Shown: in pieces, positions 43,155 through 51,864 of the stretch | Layout of the letters: every line of letters begins with the position of its first letter | Position numbering within the stretch: position 1 is the first letter of the stretch | NCBI GenBank assembly: GCA_012103255.1 | Contig: WLXD01000001.1 | Coordinates: 620,001-684,000 of the forward strand | DNA from: Acidobacteriota bacterium | GTDB taxonomy: Bacteria > Acidobacteriota > UBA890 > WLXD01 | DNA: 64,000 bases | Direction: 5' to 3' | The notes under the pieces: generated by a model | What the model saw: only the letters and a program-made list of their open reading frames with translations | What the model was told of the DNA's origin: nothing | Databases searched by the model: none | Made by a program: the position numbers and the translations under genes

Positions 43155-45808
43155 CTACCAGCGTTTACAGAGCATTGATGTCGGTAACGGTGCCCGCGAA
43201 CGTCCGTCGACAGTACGGCCCGGACATGGTCGCGCTCTTCGTGGATCGTCTGGACAATGCCCCGAGTCTGCGCGGCCGGATAGGACTCTGGTGGTCCGCG
43301 GTCGGTGACCTGCTACGCCATGGCAGCGCGCAGCGCTTCGAGCCGCCGGTCACGGATCCGGCCGAGTCCCAGCGCAGTCGGTGGCGGGGTTGGGTCGGCG
43401 CGCTGGGACGCGATCTTCGCTTCGCGATCCGAGTCCTTCGCGCGGCGCCGCTCTTCACCTCGGTGGCAATCGCCACGCTTGCGCTCGGTATTGGCGCTAA
43501 CACGGCCATGTACTCGGTTCTCGATGCGGTCCTGCTGCAGCCGTTGGACTATCCCGAACCGGATCGCCTCGTTGCCTTCAAGAGCTTCGATATCAGCGCG
43601 GGTCGCTCAAGCAGTGTCACAACGCCGGCGAACTACGCGGATCAGGCGGAGCGATCGCGAACGTTCGTGAGCATGGCAACGATGAATGGCGACACCGCAG
43701 CGCTGGCGCACGGTGGCGAGACCCGTCGCGTGATGGGCGTGCGGAGCGCCGGAAGCTTGTTGGCCGTGCTCGGCACCCAGCCACTCTTTGGTCGCTTGCT
43801 GACCCCGCAAGATGACCTGCAAAACGACGCAGTGGTCGTTCTCAGTCACTCGCTCTGGGAGTCGCTGTACGGCGACAACCGCGACATCCTCGGCGAGACG
43901 CTGGTGCTTGACGAGGTGCCGCATGCTGTCGTCGGCGTGATGCCCGCGGGGTTCTCATTCCGGTACTTCGCCGAGTCGGACGTGGACTTCTACGGCGTGT
44001 CCCGTTGGACGCAGGAGTACCGCGCGAACACCACGAACTACGCGCACCAAGTGGTTGGGCGACTCACTCCGGAGGCGACCCTCGAGCAGGCGCAACAGGA
44101 GATGGATGCCATTGCCACGCAGATCCGTACGGATCGGCCGCAGGCAGCGCAGAACTACGGAATCCGTCTCGTCCCCGTCCAGGACGATCAGGTTGCTGAC
44201 TCGCAGGGGCCACTTCGCCTCCTGATGGGCGCGGTGGGATTGGTGCTGCTGATCGCCGCTGTGAATCTGGCGAATCTGTTGCTTGCCCGCGCCGCGTCAC
44301 GCGAGCAGGAGATCGCGGTGCGCAAGGCGCTCGGTGCAACGAAGTTCCAGCTTGCGCGACAGGTGCTGACGGAGTCTCTTGTGCTGGGTTGGGCGGGCGG
44401 AGTTGCCGGCCTGGTCGTTGCCTTCGCTGGCGTCGATCTCGTGGTGCGTCTCATCCCGTGGGACATGCCCAACGCGGACCGCGTGGCGATCGATGGGCGC
44501 GTACTCGCATTCACATTCTTAGCGGCGACTCTCACCGGCCTGGCGTTCGGTGTCTTTCCGGCCCTCAAGCTCGCCGGAGGCAGCGTCGCACGTCGCCTGG
44601 TCGGCACAGGCCGCGGTGCCGCCGAGACATCATGGACGTGGACAGCGCTGGTGGTCACCGAGGTGGCCCTGGCAGTCGTACTTCTCGTTGCGGCGGGCCT
44701 TCTTCTGCGTACGTTGCTGAATCTGACGAGCGTCGACCCCGGCTTCCGGTCGGAGAACGTGGTGACATTCACGGTTGCCATGCCCGAGAGTCGGGCCGCG
44801 GAGGAGCGACTGGGTCTGTGGGGCGAGTTGGAGTCCGAGTACGCGGCGTTGCCGGGTGTCGTCAGCGTCGCCCGGGCGAGCCAGATGCCGGCCGAAGAGA
44901 ATCGAGTGAGCGGCTGGTTCAATTTCGTCGATCGCCCCGTCGATAACTCTGACCGCTCCTACCTCGTTCCCTACCGGCTGGTGAGCTCGGGGTACTTCGA
45001 CACGCTCGGCATCGACATCGTGGCCGGCAGAGCGTTCAACGCAAGTGCCGCGGCAGGCGCTGAGGAAGTCGTGATCAACGAGGCCGCTCGGCGGGCGTTC
45101 TGGGGTGACGACGACCCGCTGGGCGACGCGATCGGGATCGGCAATCGGGAAGGGCGACTCTTCCTGCCAGCGGCCACGGTGGTGGGAGTTGCTGCGGACG
45201 TGCGCAACGATGGGATCAGCTCGGATCCGCGCCCGGCGGTCTACTTTTCAGCCGAACTTGCGCAGGGCTGGTCGAACCTGACGTTTGCCGTGCAAACCGC
45301 GGGCGACGTGGACGTGCTGAGTCCGGCGCGAGCACGGACGCAGGCGGTCGAGCCCATGGCGCTGCTCTACGGCGAACGCAGTATCGAGGCGATGCTTGCG
45401 GCGCAGGTCGCGCCGACCAGCGCGCTGCTCTCGCTCCTCGGCACGTTCGCGATCGTGGGTCTCGTCATGGCGGGCATCGGCGTCTTCGGCCTGCTGTCGT
45501 TCGCCGTGAGCCGGCGCACGCGTGAGATCGGAATCAGGATCGCGCTTGGCGCCAATGGACGGAATCTCACGGCGATGGTGGTTGGCCAGGCGCTGGGAAA
45601 GGTGCTCGCCGGCACCGTGCTCGGATTGCTGGCGGCCGTCGCCGTTGGGAGTTATCTCGAGAGCCTTCTCTTCGGCGTTTCGACCACCGATGGACTCACG
45701 CTCGCCGCGGTGGCCGCGATGCTGATCGTAATCGGGGCGATCGCGAGCTATCTCCCGGCCCGTCGAGCCGCCAAGGCCGATCCCACGACCGCACTGCGGG
45801 CGAGCTAG
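43151..45808 (+). CDS. ADOP-family ABC permease
   Basis: An 885-residue duplicated permease. First membrane segment: LFTSVAIATLALGIGANTAMY, then AVLLQPLDYPEPDRLVAF. First FtsX domain: GLVLLIAAVNLANLLLARAASR, IAVRKALGATKFQLARQVL. Second FtsX domain: GIGVFGLLSFAVSRRTREIGIR, IALGANGRNLTAMVVGQ. It ends RRAAKADPTTALRAS. The prefix is short and PadR-coupled. It is the most canonical ADOP of the four. Substrate unknown. Confidence 0.93.
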   Translation: MTTSVYRALMSVTVPANVRRQYGPDMVALFVDRLDNAPSLRGRIGLWWSAVGDLLRHGSAQRFEPPVTDPAESQRSRWRGWVGALGRDLRFAIRVLRAAPLFTSVAIATLALGIGANTAMYSVLDAVLLQPLDYPEPDRLVAFKSFDISAGRSSSVTTPANYADQAERSRTFVSMATMNGDTAALAHGGETRRVMGVRSAGSLLAVLGTQPLFGRLLTPQDDLQNDAVVVLSHSLWESLYGDNRDILGETLVLDEVPHAVVGVMPAGFSFRYFAESDVDFYGVSRWTQEYRANTTNYAHQVVGRLTPEATLEQAQQEMDAIATQIRTDRPQAAQNYGIRLVPVQDDQVADSQGPLRLLMGAVGLVLLIAAVNLANLLLARAASREQEIAVRKALGATKFQLARQVLTESLVLGWAGGVAGLVVAFAGVDLVVRLIPWDMPNADRVAIDGRVLAFTFLAATLTGLAFGVFPALKLAGGSVARRLVGTGRGAAETSWTWTALVVTEVALAVVLLVAAGLLLRTLLNLTSVDPGFRSENVVTFTVAMPESRAAEERLGLWGELESEYAALPGVVSVARASQMPAEENRVSGWFNFVDRPVDNSDRSYLVPYRLVSSGYFDTLGIDIVAGRAFNASAAAGAEEVVINEAARRAFWGDDDPLGDAIGIGNREGRLFLPAATVVGVAADVRNDGISSDPRPAVYFSAELAQGWSNLTFAVQTAGDVDVLSPARARTQAVEPMALLYGERSIEAMLAAQVAPTSALLSLLGTFAIVGLVMAGIGVFGLLSFAVSRRTREIGIRIALGANGRNLTAMVVGQALGKVLAGTVLGLLAAVAVGSYLESLLFGVSTTDGLTLAAVAAMLIVIGAIASYLPARRAAKADPTTALRAS

Positions 45809-45883
45809 CCGACGCGTGTCTCCCGCCGCTGACTCCGCCGGCGCGAGCTATGATGCGCCTCCCGACAACGTCCGGAGACCACC

Positions 45884-46909
45884 ATGCGCGTTCTGCTCGC
45901 GATCGCATCGCTCCTGGTAGCGGCGGCACCACCGCTCACGAGTCAACCAGTGCCGCACCGTGTGGACTATCTCGGCACCGAGGGGCCGGGGGCAGGGAAG
46001 AGCATCGTCTTCGTCGCGGGCGACCATGAGTATCGATCGGAGGAAATCCTGCCCGCGATGGCGAGGATTCTCGCGCAGCGTTATGGGTTCTCGTGCACGG
46101 TGCTGTTCACCCTCGATGAGGAGGGGTTCATCGAGCCCGGGAGTTCGAACATCGCGGGCATGGATGCGCTCGGTTCTGCCGATCTCGTAGTTGTCGGCTT
46201 GAGGTTCCAGGACTTTCCACACGACCAGATGCAGCACCTCGTGGACTACGTGGAGCGCGGCGGGCCGGTGCTGGGGATTCGCACATCCACGCACGCGTTT
46301 CGGATTCCCGAGGGGCCGTATCGCAAGTATTCGTGGGACTACGACGGTGCCGACTACGAAGGCGGATTCGGTGAGCAGGTGCTGGGCGAGACCTGGGTCG
46401 GCCACTACGGCACGAATCACGAACAGAGCTCGCGGCTCCAACTCGAAGAGGCGCAGGCGGGCAACCCTATTCTTCGCGGCGTGGCTGACCTCCACGTGCA
46501 GTCGGGTGGCTACAACGCCGTTCCGCCGGATGACGTCACGGTGCTAGCTCGCGGCGTGGTGCTCAATGGAATGAGCTTCGACGACCCTCCTGACCCCGAA
46601 AAGGACGTCTTACCCGTCGTCTGGACGCGCACGCACGGCCACGGTGGCCGCGTGTTCACGACCACGCATGGCGCCTCCGAGGACTTCGTGAATCCCGGCT
46701 TCAGGCGCCTTTTGATCAACGGTGCGCTGTGGGCACTGGGCCTCGAAGACGAGATCAGACCGGACTCCAACGTCGACTTCGTCGGGCCGTACCACCCCGC
46801 GCGATTCGCGTTCGATGGCTATCGGATCGGCGTGCGTCCGAGCGATCTGGCCGGATGGGACTCTCCAATCATGTCACCGGACAAACCGACGGAGCGCACG
46901 GAGCAATGA
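45884..46909 (+). CDS. ThuA-domain secreted protein
   Basis: A 341-residue exported ThuA-type (class I glutamine-amidotransferase-like) protein. Signal peptide RVLLAIASLLVAAAPPL. Domain motifs: KSIVFVAGDHEYRSEEILPAM, ADLVVVGLRFQDFPHDQMQHL, GGPVLGIRTSTHAF and GRVFTTTHGASEDF. ThuA proteins are linked to trehalose and sugar catabolism; the family has no assigned catalytic Cys. It is the first of four closely spaced genes. The stop overlaps the next start (ATGA), so products are made in proportion. Confidence 0.85.
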   Translation: MRVLLAIASLLVAAAPPLTSQPVPHRVDYLGTEGPGAGKSIVFVAGDHEYRSEEILPAMARILAQRYGFSCTVLFTLDEEGFIEPGSSNIAGMDALGSADLVVVGLRFQDFPHDQMQHLVDYVERGGPVLGIRTSTHAFRIPEGPYRKYSWDYDGADYEGGFGEQVLGETWVGHYGTNHEQSSRLQLEEAQAGNPILRGVADLHVQSGGYNAVPPDDVTVLARGVVLNGMSFDDPPDPEKDVLPVVWTRTHGHGGRVFTTTHGASEDFVNPGFRRLLINGALWALGLEDEIRPDSNVDFVGPYHPARFAFDGYRIGVRPSDLAGWDSPIMSPDKPTERTEQ

Positions 46910-49770
46910 AGGCACTGAAGCGACAGAGCATCGCGGCCCTCGCGCTCCTGGCACTCCTGGCCGGGTGCTCCGAGACGACGGTGCCGCTTGAGGCCGGCGA
47001 CCGTGTCGTGTTGATCGGCAACGCGCTCGCTGAGCGCATGCAGCACGACGGCTGGCTCGAGACATACCTGCAAACCGAGTTGCCGGACCTAGAGCTTGTG
47101 TTTCGCAATCACGGCTTCGCGGGGGATCGAATCGGCCACCGACCGCGGGTGAGGGATTTCCCGGGTGCCGACGAGTACCTCGCGTGGTCCGAGACCGATG
47201 TGATTCTGGCGATGTTCGGCTACAACGAGTCGTTCGATGAGGACCCGGAGGGCTTTGGCGACGCGGTCGTGCGTTGGATCGAGCACACACGGGGCCTAGA
47301 CTACTCCGGGAATGGGACACCGGAGATCGTGCTACTCGCTCCCATCGCGCACGAAAACCTCGCCAATCCGAACCTTCCGGACGGTGCCGACAACAACACC
47401 CGCCTCGCGGCTTACGCCGATGCGATGGGCCGGGCAGCGTCGGCGTCGGGCGTTCGCTTCGTCGACCTATTCGCTGCATCGCAGCAGCTCTACGTCGCCG
47501 CGGATACGCCGTTGACCATCAACGGCGTACACCTTGGCACGGAGGGGAACCGGCAGATCGCCGAGGTGATCGTCGAGGAACTCATCGGACGTTCCCCGAG
47601 CGCGGAAGGGGCACGAGTGGAGACCGTCCGAGCGGCGGTTCTGGAAAAGAACTGGCACTGGTTCAATCGCTATCGCACCACCGATGGCAACGACGTGTGG
47701 GGTTCTCGGTCGACCCTTGCGTTCGTCAACGGACAGACCAACTACGAAGTGCTGCAGCGCGAACTCGTCCAACTCGATGTCATGACGGCGAACCGTGATC
47801 TCGCGATCCACGCAGCGGCGCGCGGTGAGTATCGGGAGGTCGACGACTCCAACGTGCCCGAGCCGATCGCCGTGGAGAGCAACCTCGGCGACGAGCAGCT
47901 GCAGGACGGCGTGAGTAAGACCGGCACGCTCGAGTATCTGGGGGCAGAGGAGGCCATCGATCGGATGACCCTGGCCGACGGACTGGAGGCGAACGTGTTC
48001 GCCTCGGAAGAGATGTTCCCCGAGCTCGTGAACCCCGTGCAGCTCGGCGTCGATCCGGCCGGGCGCATGTGGGCGGCCACGTGGGGGACTTATCCGAAGT
48101 GGGAGCCCACCGGTGAGATGAATGACCGACTCGTGATTCTCCCCGACGACGACCGCGATGGCGTGGCCGATCGCGCGATCACCTTCGCGTACGTGCATAA
48201 CCCGACGGGGTTCGAATTCTGGAACGGCGGAGTGATCGTGGCATCGGTCCCCGATCTGATCTTCCTGAAGGACACCGACGGCGACGACGTGGCGGACGTG
48301 CGGATTCCGATTCTCGGCGCCCTCGGATCGGCCGACACTCATCACTCGGCCAACAACTTCATCTACGGCCCCGACGGCTTTCTCTACTACCAGCGCGGCG
48401 TCTTCAACGTGTCGAACGTGGAAACGCCGTGGGGGCCCAACCAGCTGTCGGATGCGTCGGGGATGTACCGGTTCAATCCGCGGACCTGGTCGTTCAGTTT
48501 TCATGCCGCCAACAGCCCTAACGCCCACGGCACCGACTTCGACTACTGGGGCTACCACTACGCTACGGACGCGACCGGCGGTAGGGCGTACCAGGTCAAG
48601 CCGGAAGAAGACGGTCGTTTCACGATGGAGCAACTACTCGACCAGACGGTCAGGCCGGTGCCGTCGAGCGGCATATTCTCGAGCGATCATTTCCCGCCGA
48701 AGTACGAACAGAACTTCCTGATCCTCAACGTCATCGCGTTTCTGGGGATCAAGCAGTACACCCTCGATCGTGATCCGGACACGGGCGCGGTGTGGGGCTC
48801 CGAAACCGAGGATCTGCTGTATTCGTCGGACCCCAACTTCCGGCCTACCGACTTCGAGGTAGGCGACGATGGCGGGCTCTACGTGGCCGACTGGTCCAAC
48901 GCCGTGATCGGGCATATGCAGCACAACATCCGCGACCCAGCGCGAGACCATTCGCACGGGCGCATCTACCGCGTGACGGCGACCGGTCGACCGCTTTCGG
49001 AGCACGTGCCAATCGGCGGAGCGCCGATCCCGGCACTCCTCGAGGCACTCGAGTATCCGGTGAACGGGGTAAGGCGACGCGCCCGTAGCGAGCTGTCACA
49101 GCACGATCCGGACGACGTGATTGCTGCCACCGAGTTGTGGATGCAGCAGTTCGATGCCACCGACGCGGCCGACGCGCATCATCTGCTGGAGGCGCTATGG
49201 CTGCATCAGCAGTTCAACGTGGAGAACACGGAACTGCTGGCCCTGTTGCTCAACTCGCCGGAGCCCCATGCGCGAGTTGCGGCCCGCAACGTCGAATATG
49301 CGTGGGAGCACGAACTTGCCGGCGCCTACGGCTTCGACACGGCGGTGGCGGAGAGCGTGTACATCCCGACGCGGGATCCGGACCCCGACGCTATCGTGAT
49401 TCGCGCGGTGCCCGACGAGATGCGGTTCGACGTCACGGATTTCACCGTGAACGCCGGAGAGACGGTGAAGATCTGGTTCGAAAACCCGGACTACACGCCG
49501 CACAACCTCGTGCTCGGAATGCCCGACTCGGCTGAAGAAATTGCGCTCGCGGCCGAGGGGCTAGGGGCGCTGGGCTTCGCCGTCGGCTTCCTCCCGGACA
49601 GCGACAAGGTGTTGATGGCGACCGACTTGCTCAACCAGGGCGAGTACCAGGTGTTGGAGTTCACCGCGCCTGAAGATCCCGGCGACTACGACTATGTCTG
49701 TACGTTCCCCAACCACTGGCAAACGATGCGTGGCGTGATGCAGGTGCTCGCGCGCGAGGAGGGCGAATGA
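46906..49770 (+). CDS. Lipoprotein: SGNH-like, membrane-bound dehydrogenase propeller, azurin-type cupredoxin
   Basis: A 954-residue lipoprotein, start ATG 46906 (leader ending LLALLAGCSE). Residues ~30-235 are SGNH-like (VVLIGNALAERMQHDGWLETY, later LTINGVHLGTEG); the nucleophile block reads IGNALAE without the Ser, a form known in Planctomycetes relatives. Residues ~340-740 are the membrane-bound dehydrogenase propeller: LADGLEANVFASEEMFPELVN, DDDRDGVADRAITFAYVHNP, HHSANNFIYGPDGFLYYQRG. No CxxCH haem site follows. Residues ~835-950 are a cupredoxin with H866 and C932-TFPN-H937-WQT-M941, the azurin Cys-x4-His-x3-Met arrangement. It probably passes electrons from an oxidised substrate to the copper site. 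The 3' end overlaps the next gene by four bases. Confidence 0.83.
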   Translation: MKALKRQSIAALALLALLAGCSETTVPLEAGDRVVLIGNALAERMQHDGWLETYLQTELPDLELVFRNHGFAGDRIGHRPRVRDFPGADEYLAWSETDVILAMFGYNESFDEDPEGFGDAVVRWIEHTRGLDYSGNGTPEIVLLAPIAHENLANPNLPDGADNNTRLAAYADAMGRAASASGVRFVDLFAASQQLYVAADTPLTINGVHLGTEGNRQIAEVIVEELIGRSPSAEGARVETVRAAVLEKNWHWFNRYRTTDGNDVWGSRSTLAFVNGQTNYEVLQRELVQLDVMTANRDLAIHAAARGEYREVDDSNVPEPIAVESNLGDEQLQDGVSKTGTLEYLGAEEAIDRMTLADGLEANVFASEEMFPELVNPVQLGVDPAGRMWAATWGTYPKWEPTGEMNDRLVILPDDDRDGVADRAITFAYVHNPTGFEFWNGGVIVASVPDLIFLKDTDGDDVADVRIPILGALGSADTHHSANNFIYGPDGFLYYQRGVFNVSNVETPWGPNQLSDASGMYRFNPRTWSFSFHAANSPNAHGTDFDYWGYHYATDATGGRAYQVKPEEDGRFTMEQLLDQTVRPVPSSGIFSSDHFPPKYEQNFLILNVIAFLGIKQYTLDRDPDTGAVWGSETEDLLYSSDPNFRPTDFEVGDDGGLYVADWSNAVIGHMQHNIRDPARDHSHGRIYRVTATGRPLSEHVPIGGAPIPALLEALEYPVNGVRRRARSELSQHDPDDVIAATELWMQQFDATDAADAHHLLEALWLHQQFNVENTELLALLLNSPEPHARVAARNVEYAWEHELAGAYGFDTAVAESVYIPTRDPDPDAIVIRAVPDEMRFDVTDFTVNAGETVKIWFENPDYTPHNLVLGMPDSAEEIALAAEGLGALGFAVGFLPDSDKVLMATDLLNQGEYQVLEFTAPEDPGDYDYVCTFPNHWQTMRGVMQVLAREEGE

Positions 49771-50624
49771 TCGTTCCGCGTACCACTCGCGCCGAGATCA
49801 TGACGAAGCTGCACGGCAAGATCGACGCGCACAAACCCATCTTCATCGCCAGCGCGGGCAGTGGTCTGGTGGCGAAGTTGCTCGAGAAGGCCGGCGTCGA
49901 TTGCATCAACACCTTCTCCGGCGCGCGCCTCCGTGCCAACGGCATGGGTACCATGTCGATGATGTGGCCGATCCTGGACTCGAACCAGCAGACGCTCGAC
50001 TACACCGAGCAGGACATCATGCCGGCCGTCGAGGGCGATGCCTTCGTGTGCGCGTGCATCAACGCGAACGATCCCTTGCGTGACATGCGGTCGGTGCTCG
50101 AGCGCCTCAAGGGAATGGGTGTGATGTCGGTGTCCAACATCGGGCCGTCGATCAGCTACGTGGACAAGGACAGCAATCTGTTCAAGGTGCTGGAGAAGAG
50201 CGGCATCACGCTCGATCACGAAATCGAGATGCTCGCGCTGGCCAAGGAAATGGACATGGTCACCGTCGGCCTGGCCTTCGACATGGAAGACAGCCTGCGG
50301 ATGATCGAGCGCGCGCGCCCCGACATCTTCTGTTTCCACGCCGGCACCACGAAGGGCGGCATGGTGGGCTACGACTCTGGCGAGACCATCGAGGAGACGG
50401 CGCGGCGTACCGAAGAGGCCTACATGGCGGCCCGCGAGATCGCGCCCGAGACGATTCTTGTGGCGCACGGTGCCGCGATGGAAACGCCGGAGGACGCCGG
50501 CTACATGCTCCGCAACACGACGGGACATGGATTCTGGACGGGATCGTCAACCGAGCGCCTGCCCATCGAACGGGCGGTGCTGGGAGCGGCCCAGGAATTC
50601 GCGGCCCTGACGTTCGAGGACTGA
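49767..50624 (+). CDS. Phosphoenolpyruvate-hydrolase-like TIM-barrel protein
   Basis: A 285-residue TIM-barrel of the PEP-hydrolase-like family (also called TIM-barrel signal transduction protein). Features: KPIFIASAGSGLVAKLLEKAGVD, NTFSGARLRANGMGTMSMMW, AVEGDAFVCACINANDPLRDM, GVMSVSNIGPSISYVDKDS, DIFCFHAGTTKGGMVGYDSG and ILVAHGAAMETPEDAGYML. The fungal counterparts fuse this domain to a Tm-1-like domain. Here the next gene is that partner, five bases downstream. Reaction unknown. It overlaps the lipoprotein gene by four bases. Confidence 0.86.
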   Translation: MIVPRTTRAEIMTKLHGKIDAHKPIFIASAGSGLVAKLLEKAGVDCINTFSGARLRANGMGTMSMMWPILDSNQQTLDYTEQDIMPAVEGDAFVCACINANDPLRDMRSVLERLKGMGVMSVSNIGPSISYVDKDSNLFKVLEKSGITLDHEIEMLALAKEMDMVTVGLAFDMEDSLRMIERARPDIFCFHAGTTKGGMVGYDSGETIEETARRTEEAYMAAREIAPETILVAHGAAMETPEDAGYMLRNTTGHGFWTGSSTERLPIERAVLGAAQEFAALTFED

Positions 50625-50628
50625 AGAG

Positions 50629-51864
50629 ATGGGCGAATCTCGAACCATCGCAATCCTGGCCACGCTCGACACCAAGGGTGAAGAGGTCGACTACCTCCGT
50701 GCTCAGCTCGCGGAGCTTGGCGGCGAAGCCCGGATATACGACCTCGGCGTGGTCGGCACGGCGATGGCTGCAGCCGACCTCAGCCGGTCGGAGATCGCTG
50801 ATGCGGGCGGAACATCGTTGGACACGCTGCTCGAAGGCCCTACACGCGAGGTCGCCGGTCCCGTGATGGTCGCCGGCGCGACGAAGTTGCTGCACGAGGA
50901 GATCGCCGCTGGGTCGGTGCACGGCGTGCTGGGTATCGGCGGCACGCAGGGAACTTCGTCCTGCTGCGAGATCATGCAGTCGCTGCCGTACGGATTCCCC
51001 AAGGTCATGGTGTCGACCGTGGCCTCGGGAGACACCTCGCCTTTTGTCGGGATCAAGGACATCACGATGATGTTCTCGGTGAGCGACCTGCTCGGCGTGA
51101 ACCCGTTCACCGCGCGGATTCTGGCCAACGCCGCGGGCGCTGCTTACGGCATGGCGCTCACTGCCGAGAACGCGGCGCCGATTGCAGGTGGCGATCGGCC
51201 TCTGATCGCGATGACCAACCTTGGCGTTCTCACCGCCGGCGCGACCCAGGCACTCGAGCTGTTTCGCGAGGCGGGCTATGACGTGGTCGTGTTTCACGCG
51301 GTCGGCTCAGGAGGCCGGGCGATGGAGCAGCTCATGAAGGACGGCGTCGTGGGCGCCGTGTTCGACTACGCCCTCGGCGAAATCGCCGCCGACGTGTTCG
51401 ACGGCCTGCGTGCGGGCGGCCCCGAACGGTTGACCGTTGCCGGGAAGCTCGGGCTACCGCAGGTCATTTGCCCAGGCGGGGCCGAACATCTGGGCTTGTT
51501 TGTGGAACCGAACGTCGTGCCAGCGGAGTACTTTGAGCATCCTCATGTGTTCCACAGCCCTGTGGTCTTCGTACCGCGCCTGAACACGGAAGAGTTCGTA
51601 CGCGTCGCCGACGAGGTCTGTGCGCGCCTGCAACACACCGCCGGCAAAGCGACGATGATGCTGCCGCTCCAGGGCGTAGGGAGTTACTCGATTCCAGGCG
51701 GCCCGCTGCACGATGCCGCGGGTGATGCGGCTTTCTTCGATGCGCTGCGTAGCGGACTTCCGGAAGGCATCGAAGTTGTGGACGTCGATGCTGGCGCCGA
51801 GGATCCCGAGTTCGTTCGCGCCTGCGTCGACCGACTCGTGCGCTGGATCGAATCCGCGGGATAG
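50629..51864 (+). CDS. Tm-1-like ATP-binding domain protein (UPF0261)
   Basis: A 411-residue protein of the Tm-1-like/UPF0261 family. Motifs: TIAILATLDTKGEEVDYLRAQL, GVLGIGGTQGTSSCCEIMQSLPYGFPKVMVSTVASGD (split here: GVLGIGGTQGTSSCCEIMQ), AIAGGDRPLIAMTNLGVLTA, EAGYDVVVFHAVGSGGRAME and IPGGPLHDAAGDAAF. The plant relative Tm-1 binds ATP and blocks tobamovirus replication; bacterial function is unknown. It pairs with the preceding TIM-barrel gene. It ends one base before the convergent efflux locus. Confidence 0.88.
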   Translation: MGESRTIAILATLDTKGEEVDYLRAQLAELGGEARIYDLGVVGTAMAAADLSRSEIADAGGTSLDTLLEGPTREVAGPVMVAGATKLLHEEIAAGSVHGVLGIGGTQGTSSCCEIMQSLPYGFPKVMVSTVASGDTSPFVGIKDITMMFSVSDLLGVNPFTARILANAAGAAYGMALTAENAAPIAGGDRPLIAMTNLGVLTAGATQALELFREAGYDVVVFHAVGSGGRAMEQLMKDGVVGAVFDYALGEIAADVFDGLRAGGPERLTVAGKLGLPQVICPGGAEHLGLFVEPNVVPAEYFEHPHVFHSPVVFVPRLNTEEFVRVADEVCARLQHTAGKATMMLPLQGVGSYSIPGGPLHDAAGDAAFFDALRSGLPEGIEVVDVDAGAEDPEFVRACVDRLVRWIESAG

